A stretch of DNA of 64,000 bases from Pleurotus djamor (lineage: Eukaryota; Basidiomycota; Agaricomycetes; Agaricales; Pleurotaceae), in assembly GCA_029747585.1 (NCBI GenBank), contig JAPEVF010000102.1, forward strand, positions 1-64,000, written 5' to 3'. Below are positions 22,415 through 35,772 of the stretch, piece by piece. Position numbers and translations under genes: made by a program. The notes beneath the pieces were generated by a model. That model did not search any database. It saw only the letters and a program-made list of their open reading frames with translations, and was not told where the DNA came from. The stretch's first letter is position 1. Each line of letters begins with the position of its first letter.

Positions 22415-24071
22415 ATGAGACCTACAATATTTCTAGTCGCTGCTCTTTCCGTCGCCACTGCGCAAGCTTCGTGGTTCTCGAACGAACAACCTGAATATAG
22501 CAATTGGTCGACTAAAGAACTTCGCAAATGGCTCCAGGAGCATCACGTTGACATCCCTGCGTCCACTTACAGTCGCGACGAACTTGAGCTACTCGTCAAA
22601 TCTAACTGGAATACTGCTTCCGCCTGGACCCAAGACAATTACGCTTCTGCCCAACGTGCTTTCGCAGACATCCAAGAGACGGCTTTTGAAAAATGGGACG
22701 AGTCCAAGCTGAGAGAGTTTCTGCTTGAACAAGGCGTCGTCTCACCTTCTGGACCTCGGGAGCAGTTGGTATTGCTCGCGAAGCAGAAGTATAGAGCGTA
22801 CACCGATACCGCGTCGTCCCTTTCCTCCATGGCTAGCGCGTCGGCTAGCACCGCTGTCTACGGCGACACGGCGTATCAGGCCTCTAAGAGCTTGAGCAGT
22901 ATTGCGGCCCAGGCTACGAAGCAGGCCAACCGAGTTCTCGATGATTCGACGGACTACGTATACTCGACTTGGGACGATAATCAACTGCGCACCTATCTGG
23001 AAGAGAAGGGTCTGATCAAGACGAAGGCGCAGAAAAGCCGAGATGAGATGTTGGTCATGATGAGAGACGCTTACTCCAAGGTTGCCAACCCAATCTGGCA
23101 AGCATGGAGTACGTCATTTATTGTGAGTCCCTTTCTTCTATGTGCTCATCGCGCGAACTCAAGGTTACGTCTATCAGCACAGTTGGCTGGTCGACCACAA
23201 CATTGTCAAGTCCGATTATGCGCAGAACCGTGACGCGTTGGTCGACATGATGTCCAAGTACTACTATGACGTCAATGATTCCGTTTGGTCGACCTGGTCG
23301 GATTCGCAGCTGAAATCATGGCTCGTAGAGAATGATATCATCAAGAGCGACGCTCAGGTTAAGCGCGAGAAGATGATGAAACTTGTTGAGTGCGTCATCT
23401 TTTGAGAACTGCACGATCCTTGCATCATTGACGCGGCTCCACAGAGACAATTACGCCAATGCTCGATCTACCATTTGGTCAGCATGGTCAGACACCCAAA
23501 TTCGAGACTGGCTCATCAAGAACGGTTACCTCCGCTCCGACGCTCAGGTCAAGCGCGACGAACTGGTCACTATGATCAACGACAAGTACAAGGACGCCAG
23601 CGCTCGGTCGGCAGAGTATTTGACATGGCCTGACGCGAGGCTGCGTGCCTACCTCCGAGAACGCGGAGTCAATGACGAATACCTTCCCGGTGGTCGACCC
23701 AGTCTTCTTCGTGAGACTACCATATACTTGCTAGTAAATTGCATGTGCTCATTCGTTTTTCAGAGGAAGCTCGCATTCATTGGGTACAGAGCACCAACCG
23801 TGCAGAGAATGTCTATAAACATATTCTTGAAGTTATCAACGGTGCCGTCGCCACAGCAGAAGAAAAACTAGCCGCCCTTGCTTCGATTATCACTGGTTAT
23901 TCTTCGGAGAAGTATCATCAAGGACAGAAGTATGCTGACAGCGCTTACGATGACGCTTCAGGCAAGTACGACGAAGCGAAGCGCTATGGCGAGGAGAAGT
24001 GGTCAGAGGGTAGAGACGCAGCGGGCGACAAGATTAAAAAGGGCGGCGAGAAGGTGAAGGGCGAGTTGTAG
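22415..24071 (+). CDS. Ish1/Msc1-like repeat protein with signal peptide
   Basis: It begins MRPTIFLVAALSVATAQAS, a clear signal peptide, then repeats a module of about 45-60 residues: W followed by LRxWLxExx and a KxxRDELLxLxKxxY end. Examples are YSNWSTKELRKWLQEHHVDI, FEKWDESKLREFLLEQGVV, STWDDNQLRTYLEEKGLI, STWSDSQLKSWLVENDII, SAWSDTQIRDWLIKNGYL and LTWPDARLRAYLRERGV. These are Ish1 domains, found in S. pombe Ish1 (stress-induced, nuclear envelope) and S. cerevisiae Msc1. Four introns interrupt the 3' half (starting at 23109 with GTACGT). The C-terminus is a charged, Lys/Glu/Tyr-rich helix ending GGEKVKGEL. Role inferred: nuclear envelope/ER lumen stress protein. The promoter carries a CRE site and TATA box. 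Confidence 0.85.
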
Positions 24072-24351
24072 TGCCTTGAATCACTTCACAGGACTTCTTG
24101 AAAGTAGTGTATCATTTGTATATTATAGTAACAACCATACTTCCGGACGCTGAACTCATTCCGTTACAATTCGATTGTGGAGAGCAAAGACTATATGTTG
24201 GTACTACACAACTTTTCCATCGTTGCTGCCACGAGCAATTGGCATCAGTCAGTCAAAGCGCGCAGGGTCAAGCATGATGTCGAACGCAGGATTTACTTAC
24301 TACATCAATATTGTGCGACACGAGCCAAGCATACGATAACAAAGTTCGATA

Positions 24352-25579
24352 TCACTCAATGTCCATCGCATCATCGTCGCCGGGTTTTCTAGTGCTCGTG
24401 CTTGTTCCTCCGGTGCTCCCCGCCATTTCTCTGACCTTTTCACCTTCGCGCCGCCACTCCCTCTTTTCGAATGCATCCCATTCCTCTTTCGCATCCACCC
24501 ATCTCTCTTGGACATCCCTCACATCACTTCTCAAGCCCTTCATCTCGCCGACAGCACTAGAGAACAGTGCGTATGTGTTGGGACGGGCCGAAGGCGGCGC
24601 AGAGGATTCATCTACGACTCCATCGGGGACTTTGGACGCGGGTGGCGGAACGTAGATGTAGCCTGTGGCACGGTCAATTACTCGGCAGAGGTTGAGCATG
24701 GATGATTTATCCTTAGAACGTGGTCTTTGATCGTATCGGCCGTGAAAATCAAGGAACGTACCTCAACTGCGAGTGTCTCGAATCCTACCAGACCGTAGTC
24801 CTCGATTAGTGAGGTGATGGCCATGTTCAGAGCTGCGAAGCGGGGAGAGGATGAAGATAGTGCGTTTTCGAGGTATGAGAGGTCTTGGACTTCGGTGTAA
24901 AAGTCCAAGTTGAAATCTAACGGACTGCATGTCAGTAAAACGATGGCAGCGCGAGGGGGNAATCAAAACGCACCCAAATCGCCGTACTGTGTTATCAGGT
25001 CGATTTTCGAGAGCACATTTATGTGTGGTAATTCGAGGTGTAACATCGTTCGTAGTGAAAGCAGGAGAACCGATATGTACTTGGACGCATCGGTGACATA
25101 GTGGGCATCACACAGGTGCACTGCTGCTAGCTACTTGGGGGGACGAGTCAACATCCTCACAAACGAAGGTTTCAAACATAACTTACCCGAAATCCACTTT
25201 TTGTCAATCTCTGTATGATTCTCTTCACGCTCTCATGATTCGTACTCAACTCTACCTGTCCTGGTAGATCAAAGACCACATACGCGTCGTCCCCCAGCTC
25301 TTTTAACCTCTCTTCCAGCCAGTCAAAGTTCGCTTCGAGGTATTCCATGCAGTAGAGCATTCCCCCGTTGGGACCTAGCGAGTGTCTGCTCATGACATCG
25401 TGAAGCGTGATCAAGGAAGATATGTCGATCGCGCATGGGTATGGGATGTTTTCGTTGGCTGGGTCGAGGTTGACGATGGATATGGGACGGTTTAGTGCAG
25501 TAAGAAGTTGATATTTTCCAAAGCAATAAGTAGATTTCCCGCTGCCTGGGGAGCCACAGACGATTTCGCCGAAAGGCAT
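24352..25579 (-). CDS. GPN2: GPN-loop GTPase 2
   Basis: The start at 25577-25579 gives [20 protein letters not shown] with a Walker A P-loop (GSPGSGKS). The family-defining GPN loop is in [17 protein letters not shown], followed by [15 protein letters not shown] (G3), [13 protein letters not shown] guanine recognition ([10 protein letters not shown]), [13 protein letters not shown], and [14 protein letters not shown]2 works with GPN1/GPN3 in cytoplasmic assembly and nuclear import of RNA polymerase II (established). Introns lie near 25190-25105, 24975-24918 (with an ambiguous base at 24960) and 24760-24708. The tail is Glu/Lys/Ser-rich and ends DDDAMDIE. Length (about 350) is normal for the family. 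It is convergent with the Ish1-repeat gene, 280 bp between stops. Confidence 0.9.
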
Positions 25580-26463
25580 GATGGTCGAAAAGAAACTTAG
25601 GAAATACCAGCGAGAAGCCCCTAAGTAAGTACAGCGACCCTGGCCAGGATGCGCTGTAGACTTCTTCTGTGCTCTGCACAACGGGTGGTGACCTCTATCA
25701 TCTGGGTGCTACCAGCTGCAAGTGATTTGCAAGGGATGATCACTTCCGAAACCTCTCACAATTTGCTGCTCAAGTGCCTAACAAAACCTAGTACGCTCAC
25801 CAATTGTATTTTCCAGGAGAAAACCTCTGACAAAACGAAAGGGTCTCCCTCTGCAAACATCTTGCAACTCACAGAACTCGAAGTTTTGATAGGGTATTCG
25901 TTGAGTCAAAACAGCATGCTACTTGTGAGGAACATTGCCTGTGGTGGTTGTTCGGAGCAACCGCCGTAGCAAGGCTATGTAAAGGTCTCGAAATCACCGT
26001 TGGAAATCCTGGACTTGCCCACTCTATAGCCGACTTTGACCATCTGAGAAGTCTAAACACCACAGAATGACTCGTTACGACACAAGATATCGCGTTAATT
26101 GGATGGTACAGTCGTCTTGGAGTCATCTGTTTTGACTATTGTCCGTGCGCGTCTCGAGGCTTTACGTTCTCGACACTCTGCGTTCCCTTCGCATGGCTTA
26201 GCAATGTTAGCTTTACCCAAGGAGCAACACGATGGCGCAGGCTGAGAATATGGTTGAGAAGCGTGTGTTCTTTGGGCATGTGAGTACACACGTCTCGTTT
26301 TTGATATGTCATGTTCTCATGTCTGCGGTTCCAACGCTCACCAGGACAATGGACGGCTTCGCATCAATCCCCGATAGTCAGGGTTTTGAATTTGGATCCT
26401 CTCACGTCTTCGGCGACGACGCTGACCCACCTTTGCCGTGACCCTTTCACAAGTCTGGCGTTG
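25580..26463. other. Intergenic, promoter-bearing, no gene seen
   Basis: It separates the divergent starts of the GPN2 gene and the adenylate-forming reductase. Short frames (for example 25649-25969) lack introns, motifs or likeness to known families. Confidence 0.45.
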
Positions 26464-26473
26464 AGTATATTAA
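26464..26473 (+). promoter_or_regulatory. TATA-like element of the adenylate-forming reductase gene
   Basis: GTATATTAAAG lies 42-50 bp upstream of the ATG at 26514 on the coding strand. Confidence 0.45.
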
Positions 26474-26513
26474 AGAAGGCGAACGCGTCCCAGTGGTTCT
26501 CACCTACCTAGAC

Positions 26514-29500
26514 ATGTCCCAACCTGCTACACCAGGCCCTTTTGCTCATGTTGTCCCCGAGCAACGCGCTCATGGTTGGGATCCCAAGTGGAATTACACG
26601 CCACCCCCCATGGACGGTTCCTTGACCGTTCCAGAGGTTTACGATTTTCACTACGTCAATAATCCGACCCATCCCCTGTTCAAGTACATCGACCCCAAGT
26701 CGGGCCAGATTGTCACTCTCGCGTATGACAAAGTCGTTCCTGCCGCTCACAATGCTGGTCGAATCGTCGCGAAGCTGGCTGGTATTACATTGGGCGAGAA
26801 GGGAACACCACCCGCTGATAGGCCTCTAATTGCCCTTCTCGCTACCCCAGGTCGGTCAATATCCCCGGTACTCCTCCCCCAGCGTTTCACTAAGTGGTTG
26901 TGTCCATCATTCCAGACACGATTACCTCTTTCACTGTTCTCCTCGGCTGTATTCGCGCCGAAATCCCCTTCTTCCCTATCTCTCATAGGAATTCCGCGCC
27001 GGCCGTAGCTCACCTGCTCGGTCGGACGAAGCCGACTCACATACTTGTCACTAGTGAAGCCCCAATCAGAGAACTTGTCCAGGAATCCCTAAGCCTGTTC
27101 AAAGAACAGAATGAAGGCGTTGCTCCTCCGGTTGTAGACCAGGTGCCGATGTTTGAGCAGTTGTACACCAATGAACCTCACGTCCCTCTCCCCCCAAGGA
27201 CACGGGATGATCTTCTTACGAGGTTTTACCTCCATTCATCTGGTACGCTCGGTGAATATTTCCATCGTCGCATCATGATGTTGATGTTGATGTTCTTAGG
27301 CTCCTCCTCGTTTCCCAAACCCATCCCCGCAAATGACAGGACTTGGTTCCATACGGCGATGGTTGCTCGTAAGTAGAGCAAGGTTTTTCTTGGAGTCTAT
27401 CCAACTAAAAATAACCCTGCCGCTAAACAGAGTACAGCTCGATCGACCTTTGTGGTCGCGTTGTTTCCACCCATTCCATAGCCATGTTCCATGCGATCGG
27501 GACGAACTTCATAGCCTGGACGGTACTCACCAACATCCTTCCTTTCGTCGCTTGGGAACTCATGGTCAATTTGTCTCGCAGAGTGGTTCAGGTCCCATAT
27601 GGGCTGTTTTTGCACCTGCGTCCCCCGCCACTGTACCCAATCCGGAGAGCATCTTTCAAGGTACTGTGGATCTCTCGTGCGACTTTACATTTGGAGTCCC
27701 CTCTTTCGTTGAGGTACGAGGTTCTCATCGCTTGACGCTTCGTTGGAACCTATGCAAACTCATCATTCATAGTTGTGGTCCAAGGATCCAGTTAAAGTAG
27801 AACACTTCAAGAAAATGGAAGGAGTTGTGGGTGGGCGTGTTAAAGCCCCTTACAGACAGGCTTATGAGGTCGTTTGCACAGCTATTTGGTGGTAGTCCAC
27901 TGAACTCGGATGTTGGAAACGCCTTGGCTCAACAAGGCGTTTCTTTACATACACTCTATGGGCAGTCAGTCGTCCGACTAGCTTTTCGATCCTTCGATAC
28001 TCAATTCTCCTCTCATAGGACTGAAGTTGGCGTCATGTGCTCTATCCTTGGGGGTGAGATCCTCGTCCTTCCCATTCCCTAGTATCCCCTACCAGTGCCC
28101 TGACTTCCCCTATCAGAGAAACCTGGGATGGATTGGGAATATGTCAAGTTCAATCCCATCTTCAACGGAGAGTTCGTGCCCTTTGGTGATGGAACTTTTG
28201 AGCTGGTCGCAATGGTAAGCCCCCTCTCCATCACCTATACACAACTCATCCTATACGACTTTTTGTTAGCAAAACGATATCCATTATCTACCCTTCAAGA
28301 ATACCCGTGTTCGAGGGAAGGAGAGCTTTGCCACTGGCGACCTTCTGGTGCCTCACCCTACCAAACATGGATGGTGGAAGGTTCTCGGTCGAACTGATGA
28401 TCAGATCATGCTTTCTACTGGAGAGAAGGTATATGAACATCCCACGCGCTGTCGATCGTTTACTAAATCTCTCGGTTTGAATAGACGAATCCTGGGCCTC
28501 TAGGTAACTATGCTATGCAGCCTTCACACGCGGTAACTAATTTTTTGTCGTTCCTAGAGTTTATCCTATGCCAGCACCCACTCATCGATCACGCCCTTTT
28601 CTTCGGTCGGAGTCGTTTCCAGAACGGTGTCCTTATACAGCCTGCGCCTGGACATATCTTTGATCCCAAGGATGAAGTTAAGCTCGCAGAATATCGGAAT
28701 GCTATCTGGTACGCAACCCCGATTTTCCCTGTCAATGATTGACATGACTCATCCCGTCTGCCAGGCCAGCTGTTGAGGAGATGAATGCCCTTGCGCCGAC
28801 CCATTCTCGTGTTTTCAAAGAGGTTAGCGATCTCGAACGACCGTGTACAAACTTCCTTCTGAGGGTTTGTTCTCCAGATGATCATAACAATCGATCCAGC
28901 GAAACCATTCATGTTCACTCCAAAAGGGAACCCCCGCCGTCCGGTCATCATCAAGATGTATGAACAAGAAATCAACGACGTCTATACTGCTGTGGAGGAA
29001 AGTGCCAACAACGCTCAAACTGAACCCCCGAGTGACTGGGAAGACTTCACTCTACTCACGTCCTTTGTCACCAGCGTCGTCAATGGCGTCTTGACTAAGC
29101 ATGCTTCGCTCGAGGATGACTTCTTTGACCTTGGCTGCGACAGCTTACAAGCTACTTGGATTCGTAATGCCATCCTTGGAGCACTGAGGAAGAAGCAGCC
29201 ACCGATTAACTCTGTGCCACAGAACTTGGTATACGATCATTCAAGTATTGCTTCTCTCACTCAGTATGTCTATGGGCTAGTCACGGGATCTGCCGCTTCT
29301 TCAACAAGCGTCCTGGAAGCTACGTTGCACGATATCAATAGCGCACTGGCGAGGTACACCCAGAAGTTCCCTGTCCGGACTACTGAGACGAACGGTGCAA
29401 CAAATGGCTCTGTTCTCCAGGCAAAGAAGGACGTTGTCCTTGTCACGGGGACGACAGGATCTTTGGGATCGGGTGTACTTGCGAAGCTCGCTGAGGATCC

Positions 29501-30779
29501 AACTGTCGAGAAGATATACGCGGTGAATCGCGCTTCAGAGGGTTCGCCCCTTTTGAAGCGTCAGAAAGCAGCCCTGCGAAACCGCGGTTATGATGAAGGA
29601 CTTGCGACGTCCGCCAAGGTTCACTTGCTAGAAGGAACTGTTACTGCCTTCGGGTTGGATGTTTCCGATAAGGTTGTAGAGGAAGAGATTGCGAGGAGTG
29701 TCACTCATATCATACATATTGGTGAGTCCCCCACGTCCTTTTTGCATCATGCATCTTACGATGTCCCTTTAGCATGGAAAGTTGATTTCAACCTGTCGTT
29801 CCATTCCTTCGAGTCTGGCATCGGCGGTGTGAGAGCGTTGGTTGACCTCGCCCTGAGCGTTCCTCAAGACAGACCACCAGCACAGGTTACCTTTATCAGC
29901 TCTGTGGGCGTGTTCAGAAGTGCGTATATTACATCACTGACTGTATTCGCCCCGTACCTCATCGCATGTGACCGCAGATTTACCAGACTCCCTGAAAGAG
30001 AAGCCCATCCCTGAGGTCCCACTCCCCGACGCCTCCATCGCTCTCGGACAAGGATACTCAGAATCAAAGTGGCTCTCTGAGCAGATTTTGTTCGCAGCTG
30101 CCAAAGAATGTCCGTCATTCAAGCCCGTGGTCATTCGGCTTGGACAGGTCGCGGGTGGACCAAATGGTAACTGGAATACTGGTGATTGGGTACCTGCTAT
30201 CGTCAAATCCAGTGTCGTCTTGGGATGTCTTCCTGAGTACAAAGGGGTGAGCCCTGCACTTTCTATATCCACCTTTTGAAAGTCGTCTCATCGTTCAACC
30301 GTCTGCTTCAGATTTGTTCATGGATTCCTTTGGATCTGACCGCGAGGACTGTCGTAGAATTGAGAGATGCAGACCTCCCAAATCTGGTATCTCATCTCGT
30401 TCATCCGCATCCCGTCCCAGCGAAACAGCTCTTCCAATCTATCGGCGCACAATTCACTCCGCCATTACCTCTTGTTCCCTACGCTGAATGGGCGAAGAAG
30501 TTGGAAGACATCGGCAACACATCCCGCTCCGACAGGAAGAAGAAGCAACAAGAACTACTTGAAAAGGTTCCAGCGTTGAAGTTACTCGAGTTCTTCAAGA
30601 GTGGTGTGCCAATTGAGGAAGCCGCAAGCGCTGCGCATGGAGAGGCTATGGGTATACCGTTGCTGGATACTTCAGAGACACAGAAGGCTTCCCCTGCGCT
30701 GGGCGGTGTAGAACGACAGGTAGGTGAAGAGGACGCTAGATCTTGGATCTCATATTGGCGAGAAGTCGGATTCCTTTGA
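26514..30779 (+). CDS. Adenylate-forming reductase (NRPS-like, A-T-R architecture)
   Basis: Roughly 1,080-1,100 residues over many exons, starting MSQPATPGPFAHVVPEQRAH. Adenylation domain: FTVLLGCIRAEIPFFPISHR, the A3 loop HSSGSSSFPKPI, GRVVSTHSIAMFHAIG, LFGGSPLNSDVGNALAQQG, LYGQTEVG, GRTDDQIMLSTGEKTNPG. Thiolation domain: DDFFDLGCDSLQATW with the phosphopantetheine serine near 29142. Reductase domain: NADPH loop VLVTGTTGSLGSGVL near 29441 and catalytic YSESK near 30056. Such enzymes activate a carboxylic acid as an adenylate, load it on the carrier and release it reductively as an aldehyde (established for the family). I checked the exons around 27340-28080 and they stay in frame, so the gene looks intact. 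The substrate cannot be read from sequence. It is convergent with an aldo/keto reductase 51 bp away. Confidence 0.9.
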
Positions 30780-30830
30780 ATGTTGTTCTCAACACGTAAC
30801 ACATTAGATACGGGTATGTATTTGTCCTGT

Positions 30831-32348
30831 TCACCACCCCATTTGTTCAACAGTCCAACCCCACACAACACCCTGATCGTTCGGTTTATTGCACAGACGT
30901 TCACCCTTGTCCAATCCATCGATTTGTTTGATATCCTCCGCGGACAACGTGGGCAACTGGAGGAGATAAATGTTAGACCTACTCATGACTCCTGGCTTTC
31001 CAGGGTTGGTGGCCTTACATTCAAATTCTCTTTTTGCCTCCCTTCGTTCGTGCTCTTTGGTACCGCGGTTGTCCCCCGGGCGACATGCCAGGCGAGGATA
31101 ACTTGAGCAGGAGAGACGCCATGTTTGGCTGCGATTTCGCCGATTAAGGCATCGCCCATTACCTGAGCGTACCCTGTTCACCTCAGGGGTTAGGGTTAGG
31201 AGGTGACCTGGAAGGGAGTCTCACCGGTTGGAGCGTACGCTGTGACTACGATTCCCTTCTTCTTGCAGTATTCAACAAGTTCAACTTGAGAAAGGTAGGG
31301 ATGCAACCTATGCACTAAGGTTCGCTATGGGTGACGGATCCGAACATAATTCAGACTTACTCGATCTGGTTCACTGCTGGGACGACTTTAGCAGTCTGAA
31401 GTAGGACCTCTAGTCTATTGGGAGAGTTAGCTTGTTTGTGGTCTATCAAAAGGAGAAACCCGCGCACGTCTTGATAGAGAAATTGCTAACTCCAATTGAC
31501 TTGACTTTCCCAGTATCAAGGAGTTTCTCCATGGTGGCCCACACCTCTACGAACGTAGGGCTGTCTACGGTCTTGACAGAGCCATCCGGGTTGCGTGGGC
31601 GAAAGTTTTCTTCTGCGGCCGTAAGTTTTACTACGAAGTCTTGAATAGAAGAGGACCGAGAGTACGCACTGCTCTCGAAGGCAAGTTGTTGCGGCCAGTG
31701 CATTAAGAACTATATAGAAAAGCAAGTTGAGGCTTGTGGATTCAGATCGAATAGGCCAGCTTGAGACTCACTAGGTCAATGTAAGAGGTTCCCAGCGCCT
31801 GTAATGATTCCTCAACCGATTCTTCGATGCGGCTATGGTACGTCCATCTTGCGAGGTAAACCGAGCATATCAGCATGAATCACAATGGTTCAATCCCCCG
31901 ATGAGAGCTCACGCAAGTTTCGTGGTTATGAATATGTCCTCGCGCGATGCGCCTGCCTCCTTCAAGGCAGCCCCGACATACGGTTCCGTTCCTTTAATTA
32001 TTGTCAGGTCTTGATGCACACGTTAAAAGTTAATCAAGTGATCTACCATAGAGTTGAGCCGTATCGATGTGATTATAACCGGCCTGTGGGGCATGAATGG
32101 GGTTAGAGTCTTAGAGAATCCGTCGAAACTTGAAACGACATCCACCTTGAGAGCTGAGAGGATCCATGGTTGTGACCTGGCCTGTTCTTCAGCATCCGTT
32201 CCAGCCCAGGTGCCGAGACCTATTAAACGTTCAATGACCTGAACGCCCACTACACCTGGGAAGCCACAAGCACTCAAGTACTCAAGTACTCACCTATGAC
32301 AGGCATATCAAGGCCATTATTCAACTTGATCGAAGGTATCGAAGGCAT
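30831..32348 (-). CDS. Aldo/keto reductase
   Basis: It starts [19 protein letters not shown] (ATG 32346-32348), then [31 protein letters not shown] with the catalytic Asp and Tyr, TTKLA with the catalytic Lys, [15 protein letters not shown] with the catalytic His, [55 protein letters not shown], and ends [20 protein letters not shown], followed by [13 protein letters not shown]. The full AKR tetrad is present, so a functional NADPH-dependent carbonyl reductase is expected. It is split by about eight short introns. Its stop is 51 bp from the stop of the adenylate-forming reductase, so an aldehyde released by that enzyme could be its substrate (inference). A double telomere-like GGGTTAGGGTTAGG in an intron at about 31187 is probably chance. 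Confidence 0.85.
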
Positions 32349-33199
32349 TGGTTTCTGTCGATATTACCGTCTGTTTATGTCGCTGTCAAGCAGTAAACTG
32401 TGGGATATATCAGATCATATCAAGAGATGATGCCATGTTCGATGTTGATAACGCACGAGTGCGGCCCGGTAAGTCACTTCCCAAAGCCTCAGTTCTCAAC
32501 ATGTTTGTAGGAGAACAACTGACTCGGAACACCATGATGCCAGTAGTTGCCTTCGTTGACGACACGGGAGCGTCGACTCCATTGGCTGATAAGGTGAAGC
32601 TTACCGTCTCCAACGGACCTCGTCAAGTGGGTCTGTACGTCCAGTCAACTCCTGGCCGTCCCCCAAGTGGACTACTCCGAGACAAAAGCAAGATATGTCG
32701 CCTACACGAACCACCTGATTGATTGCAACGCTTAAATTTGATCGTGTGCCATATGGCCATCTTTGATAGTGGCTTTCTTGGGGCAATTTCGGAGAGCGTT
32801 TTGGTCGAGAGAACAGAGGTTTCTGAACGTCTTTCAGACTCATGGGACGAGGGCGATGAAAAGATGTGTCGCTGGTGTCGTCGACGTCGACTAGCAATGT
32901 AGCGTCGGGGCGCTCATTACTTGCGTGGGTCAGGTACACCTTTCAGGGTCGTGTGGCGGTATGGCGGCCTTCCCTTCTCTCCCAACCACCCCGATAGAAA
33001 AAAAAGCATCTGCACCATTGGAATTGCTTCACATGGAACATCTGTCTTATTTTAAATATTACGACACTCGTGGTCATTTTAGCCCCTTCAAGCCGGTTTT
33101 ACCCCACCTCAGCTAGCACCAGGCGAAAGTCCCGCTAAACTTGGATAGAAGCATCATCTTTGACATTCGCCTTGATACGCTATCGCGACATTGCTCGCC
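32349..33199. other. Intergenic, no gene supported
   Basis: It divides the divergent starts of the aldo/keto reductase and the permease. Frames at 32348-32722 (+) and 32601-32939 (-) overlap one another, lack motifs and are best taken as chance. Confidence 0.45.
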
Positions 33200-35772
33200 A
33201 TGTCTTCGTCTAACGACCATGCTTCAAACGACCCAAAGAGCAGTACTTCGACATTCAATAATGACGACAAAGAGCTGGAGGCAATGGGCTATGTACCTTC
33301 GTTCAAGAGAGAATTTTCAAATTTGGCTACGGTGAGCGTCATCCAACGTCCTTATGACACTATCCGGGCTGAACCCTTGGCTAGATTAGTTTTGCGTTCA
33401 GTATAATGGTATGTTTACCGAAGGGCGGGCCGAGTGATCGTCTGAATCCTCACCCCAATTACTAGGGCCTATGCTCAAGTATCTCCACGACGTTCAATAC
33501 ACCGCTACTCCATGGCGGGCCAGCGTCGGTGACATGGTGCTGGATTCTCGGCGCGTCAATGTGCTTCACCCTGGGAGCGAGCATTGCAGAAATCGTCAGC
33601 GCTTTCCCTACCTGTGGGGGTTTGTGAGTCCCCCAATCATCAGCGGTGTTACCACGAAGATTTATCTATGACACAGATACACCGCGTCTGCTCAACTTTC
33701 ACCAAAGAAGCACCGTGCTAGGGTTTGTTCAAGTTACTTAATACGCGACGTAAAGTAACCCTTGGGAATAGGTGGGCTGGCTTGTCGGATGGCTCAATAT
33801 TCTTGGTAAATCAATTGCGATATAACGCGCCATACATTCTGAGCGTTCTCCAGGTCAAATAGCTGGTATATCTTCAACGGAATACGGCCTCGCAAATATG
33901 ATTTGGGCGGCCGTCGTGGTTGGGAAGGTCGATACTTGTTCATCGGGTACAGCACCGCCACTCACCCAATTGCCCTTCTAGGACGAAAACTATGTCTTAA
34001 CTCAAGGCAAGATCGTCGGACTCTTCGCTGGCCTTCTCATTTTCCATGGAATCCTCGTGCGTAACTTTGTTGGCCTTCTTCCTCATTCGACAAAAATAAC
34101 GTTCTTTCCAGAATTCCCTCGCAACGAAGCACCTAGCTCGCCTGACGACAGGTTTCGTGTTTGTAAACCTCGGCACCACATTCCGTGAGCAGCTCCTCCT
34201 ACCTCTATACTCTTCTGACATACGAAACTCATCTTCACTATTCCCTACAACAGTCATCATCATCGTTCTTCTTGCCACTACGCCTAGGTCGGAAATGCAT
34301 TCTGCTTCGTATGTGTTTGGTTCCGAAGGTATCGTCAACCAAACTGGCGGTTGGAATACTGGTATCGCGTTCTTGTTCGGCTTGCTCAGTGTCCAATGGA
34401 CGGTGAGTCGTATACTGGTAACATCATTCAAGCTCCACTCAAGTTGATCCTCTTGGCTACACCTTCAGATGACCGTCAGTACAAGTCTTTTTGGGTTTTA
34501 CCTCACACTCTCATTTCTTTCAATAGGATTATGACGCGACTGCACATATATCGTGAGTGTCGTTCAATGCAATTGTGGTCTTTGTTAATACATTTCTGCA
34601 GAGAGGAAGTCCGACGAGCAGCTTACGCAGGTGTGTATCAACCAAACCATGAAATTGCTAGGGCTCTCTAAATTGAATAACAGCTCCTTCGGCCATCTTC
34701 ATCGCCGGTATGTTTTGGAGTACGTTACGCTTTTGCCGGCGATGACTGAGTTGGTTCCTAGTTGTTGGTACTGGTCTCATTGGGTGGCTATTGAACATCG
34801 TGTTGGTCCTCTGCTCTGGTCCTCTGTGAGCATCCATGCGTTCGCCATGTAATCCATGCTGACCAGGATTTCCAGGGAGAATCTCCCCGGAGCCTCTGGA
34901 TCCGCCGTCCTCGAGATTATGATGCTCCGCATGGGTAAAGCAGGTGCTCTTATTTTATGGGTATCTGCTATGTTCCCTTGTTCTCATTTAGCTTATACAA
35001 GGTTAACCCAAGTCCATCTAGGTGTTTGTCTGCATGACAGCGTTCTTTGTCACCCAGACGGCCCTTCAAGCAGCCTCTCGCACGATTTATGCCTTCAGCC
35101 GGGACCACGGTTAGTCGCTGGATTTTTTCGAGTGCACGACACGGTGCTGACATCAAGCCCTAGGGTTACCCGACAGAGGTTATTTCGGGAAAACATCGAA
35201 GAGAACGCACACTCCTCTTCGAGCCATCTGGTTAACCACTATTCTCAGTATCCTCCCTGGTCTCCTCGCCCTCGCTAGTCTGACCGCTGCGAATGCTATC
35301 TTCTCCCTGACTGCCATGGCACTCGATCTCTCCTATGTAATCCCTATATTCCTCAGACGGTTCTTCCATAAACACCCAGAGGTGGTGTTCAAACCAGGAC
35401 CATTCTACATGGGAGAGGGCTTCCTTGGTTGGGGATGCAACCTTCTTTGCATAGCCTGGACCTTGTTCGTATGTATCATCTTTGCATTCCCAACCGACCT
35501 ACCCGTTACGCCCGACAACATGAATTACGCATCGGTGATCACCGTTGGAGTGATGGTACTCGCGTTGTAAGCCCTTTATTTTTTGATGATCTTACCCGGG
35601 GGCTGACGATGGATATCATCATTTTCACTTCTCAAGCGCGTGGTATATCCTTGGTGCACATAAGCATTATTCGGGCCCTCAATCTAACCTCCATGAAGCG
35701 ACACCCGATCAATGGGTTCATGATTCCGAGTCGAAAGGCCCGCACGAGCAGAAAATGTTCTCGGCAACCTAG
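33200..35772 (+). CDS. Amino-acid permease (APC superfamily, GABA/choline permease-like)
   Basis: It starts MSSSNDHASNDPKSSTSTFN, then a cytosolic lead-in LEAMGYVPSFKREFSNLAT typical of fungal AAT/GABA-choline permeases. Helices follow, including GGPASVTWCWILGASMCFTL, ARVGWLVGWLNILGQIAGIS, GLFAGLLIFHGILNS, a loop with QWTMTDYDATAHISEE, VGTGLIGWLLNIVLVLCSG, NLPGASGSAVLEIMMLRMG, TQTALQAASRTIYAFSRDHG, LTTILSILPGLLALASL and a final LGAHKHYSGPQSN tail ending at the TAG at 35770-35772. About 12 helices and ~530 residues are expected and seen. TDYDATAH is the conserved core of this family. Many short introns, phases not all checked. The transported amine or amino acid is unknown. Confidence 0.85.

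Noticed and set aside
31187..31200. Telomere-like GGGTTAGGGTTAGG
   Set aside because: Only two units and located inside an intron of the aldo/keto reductase gene; no array.
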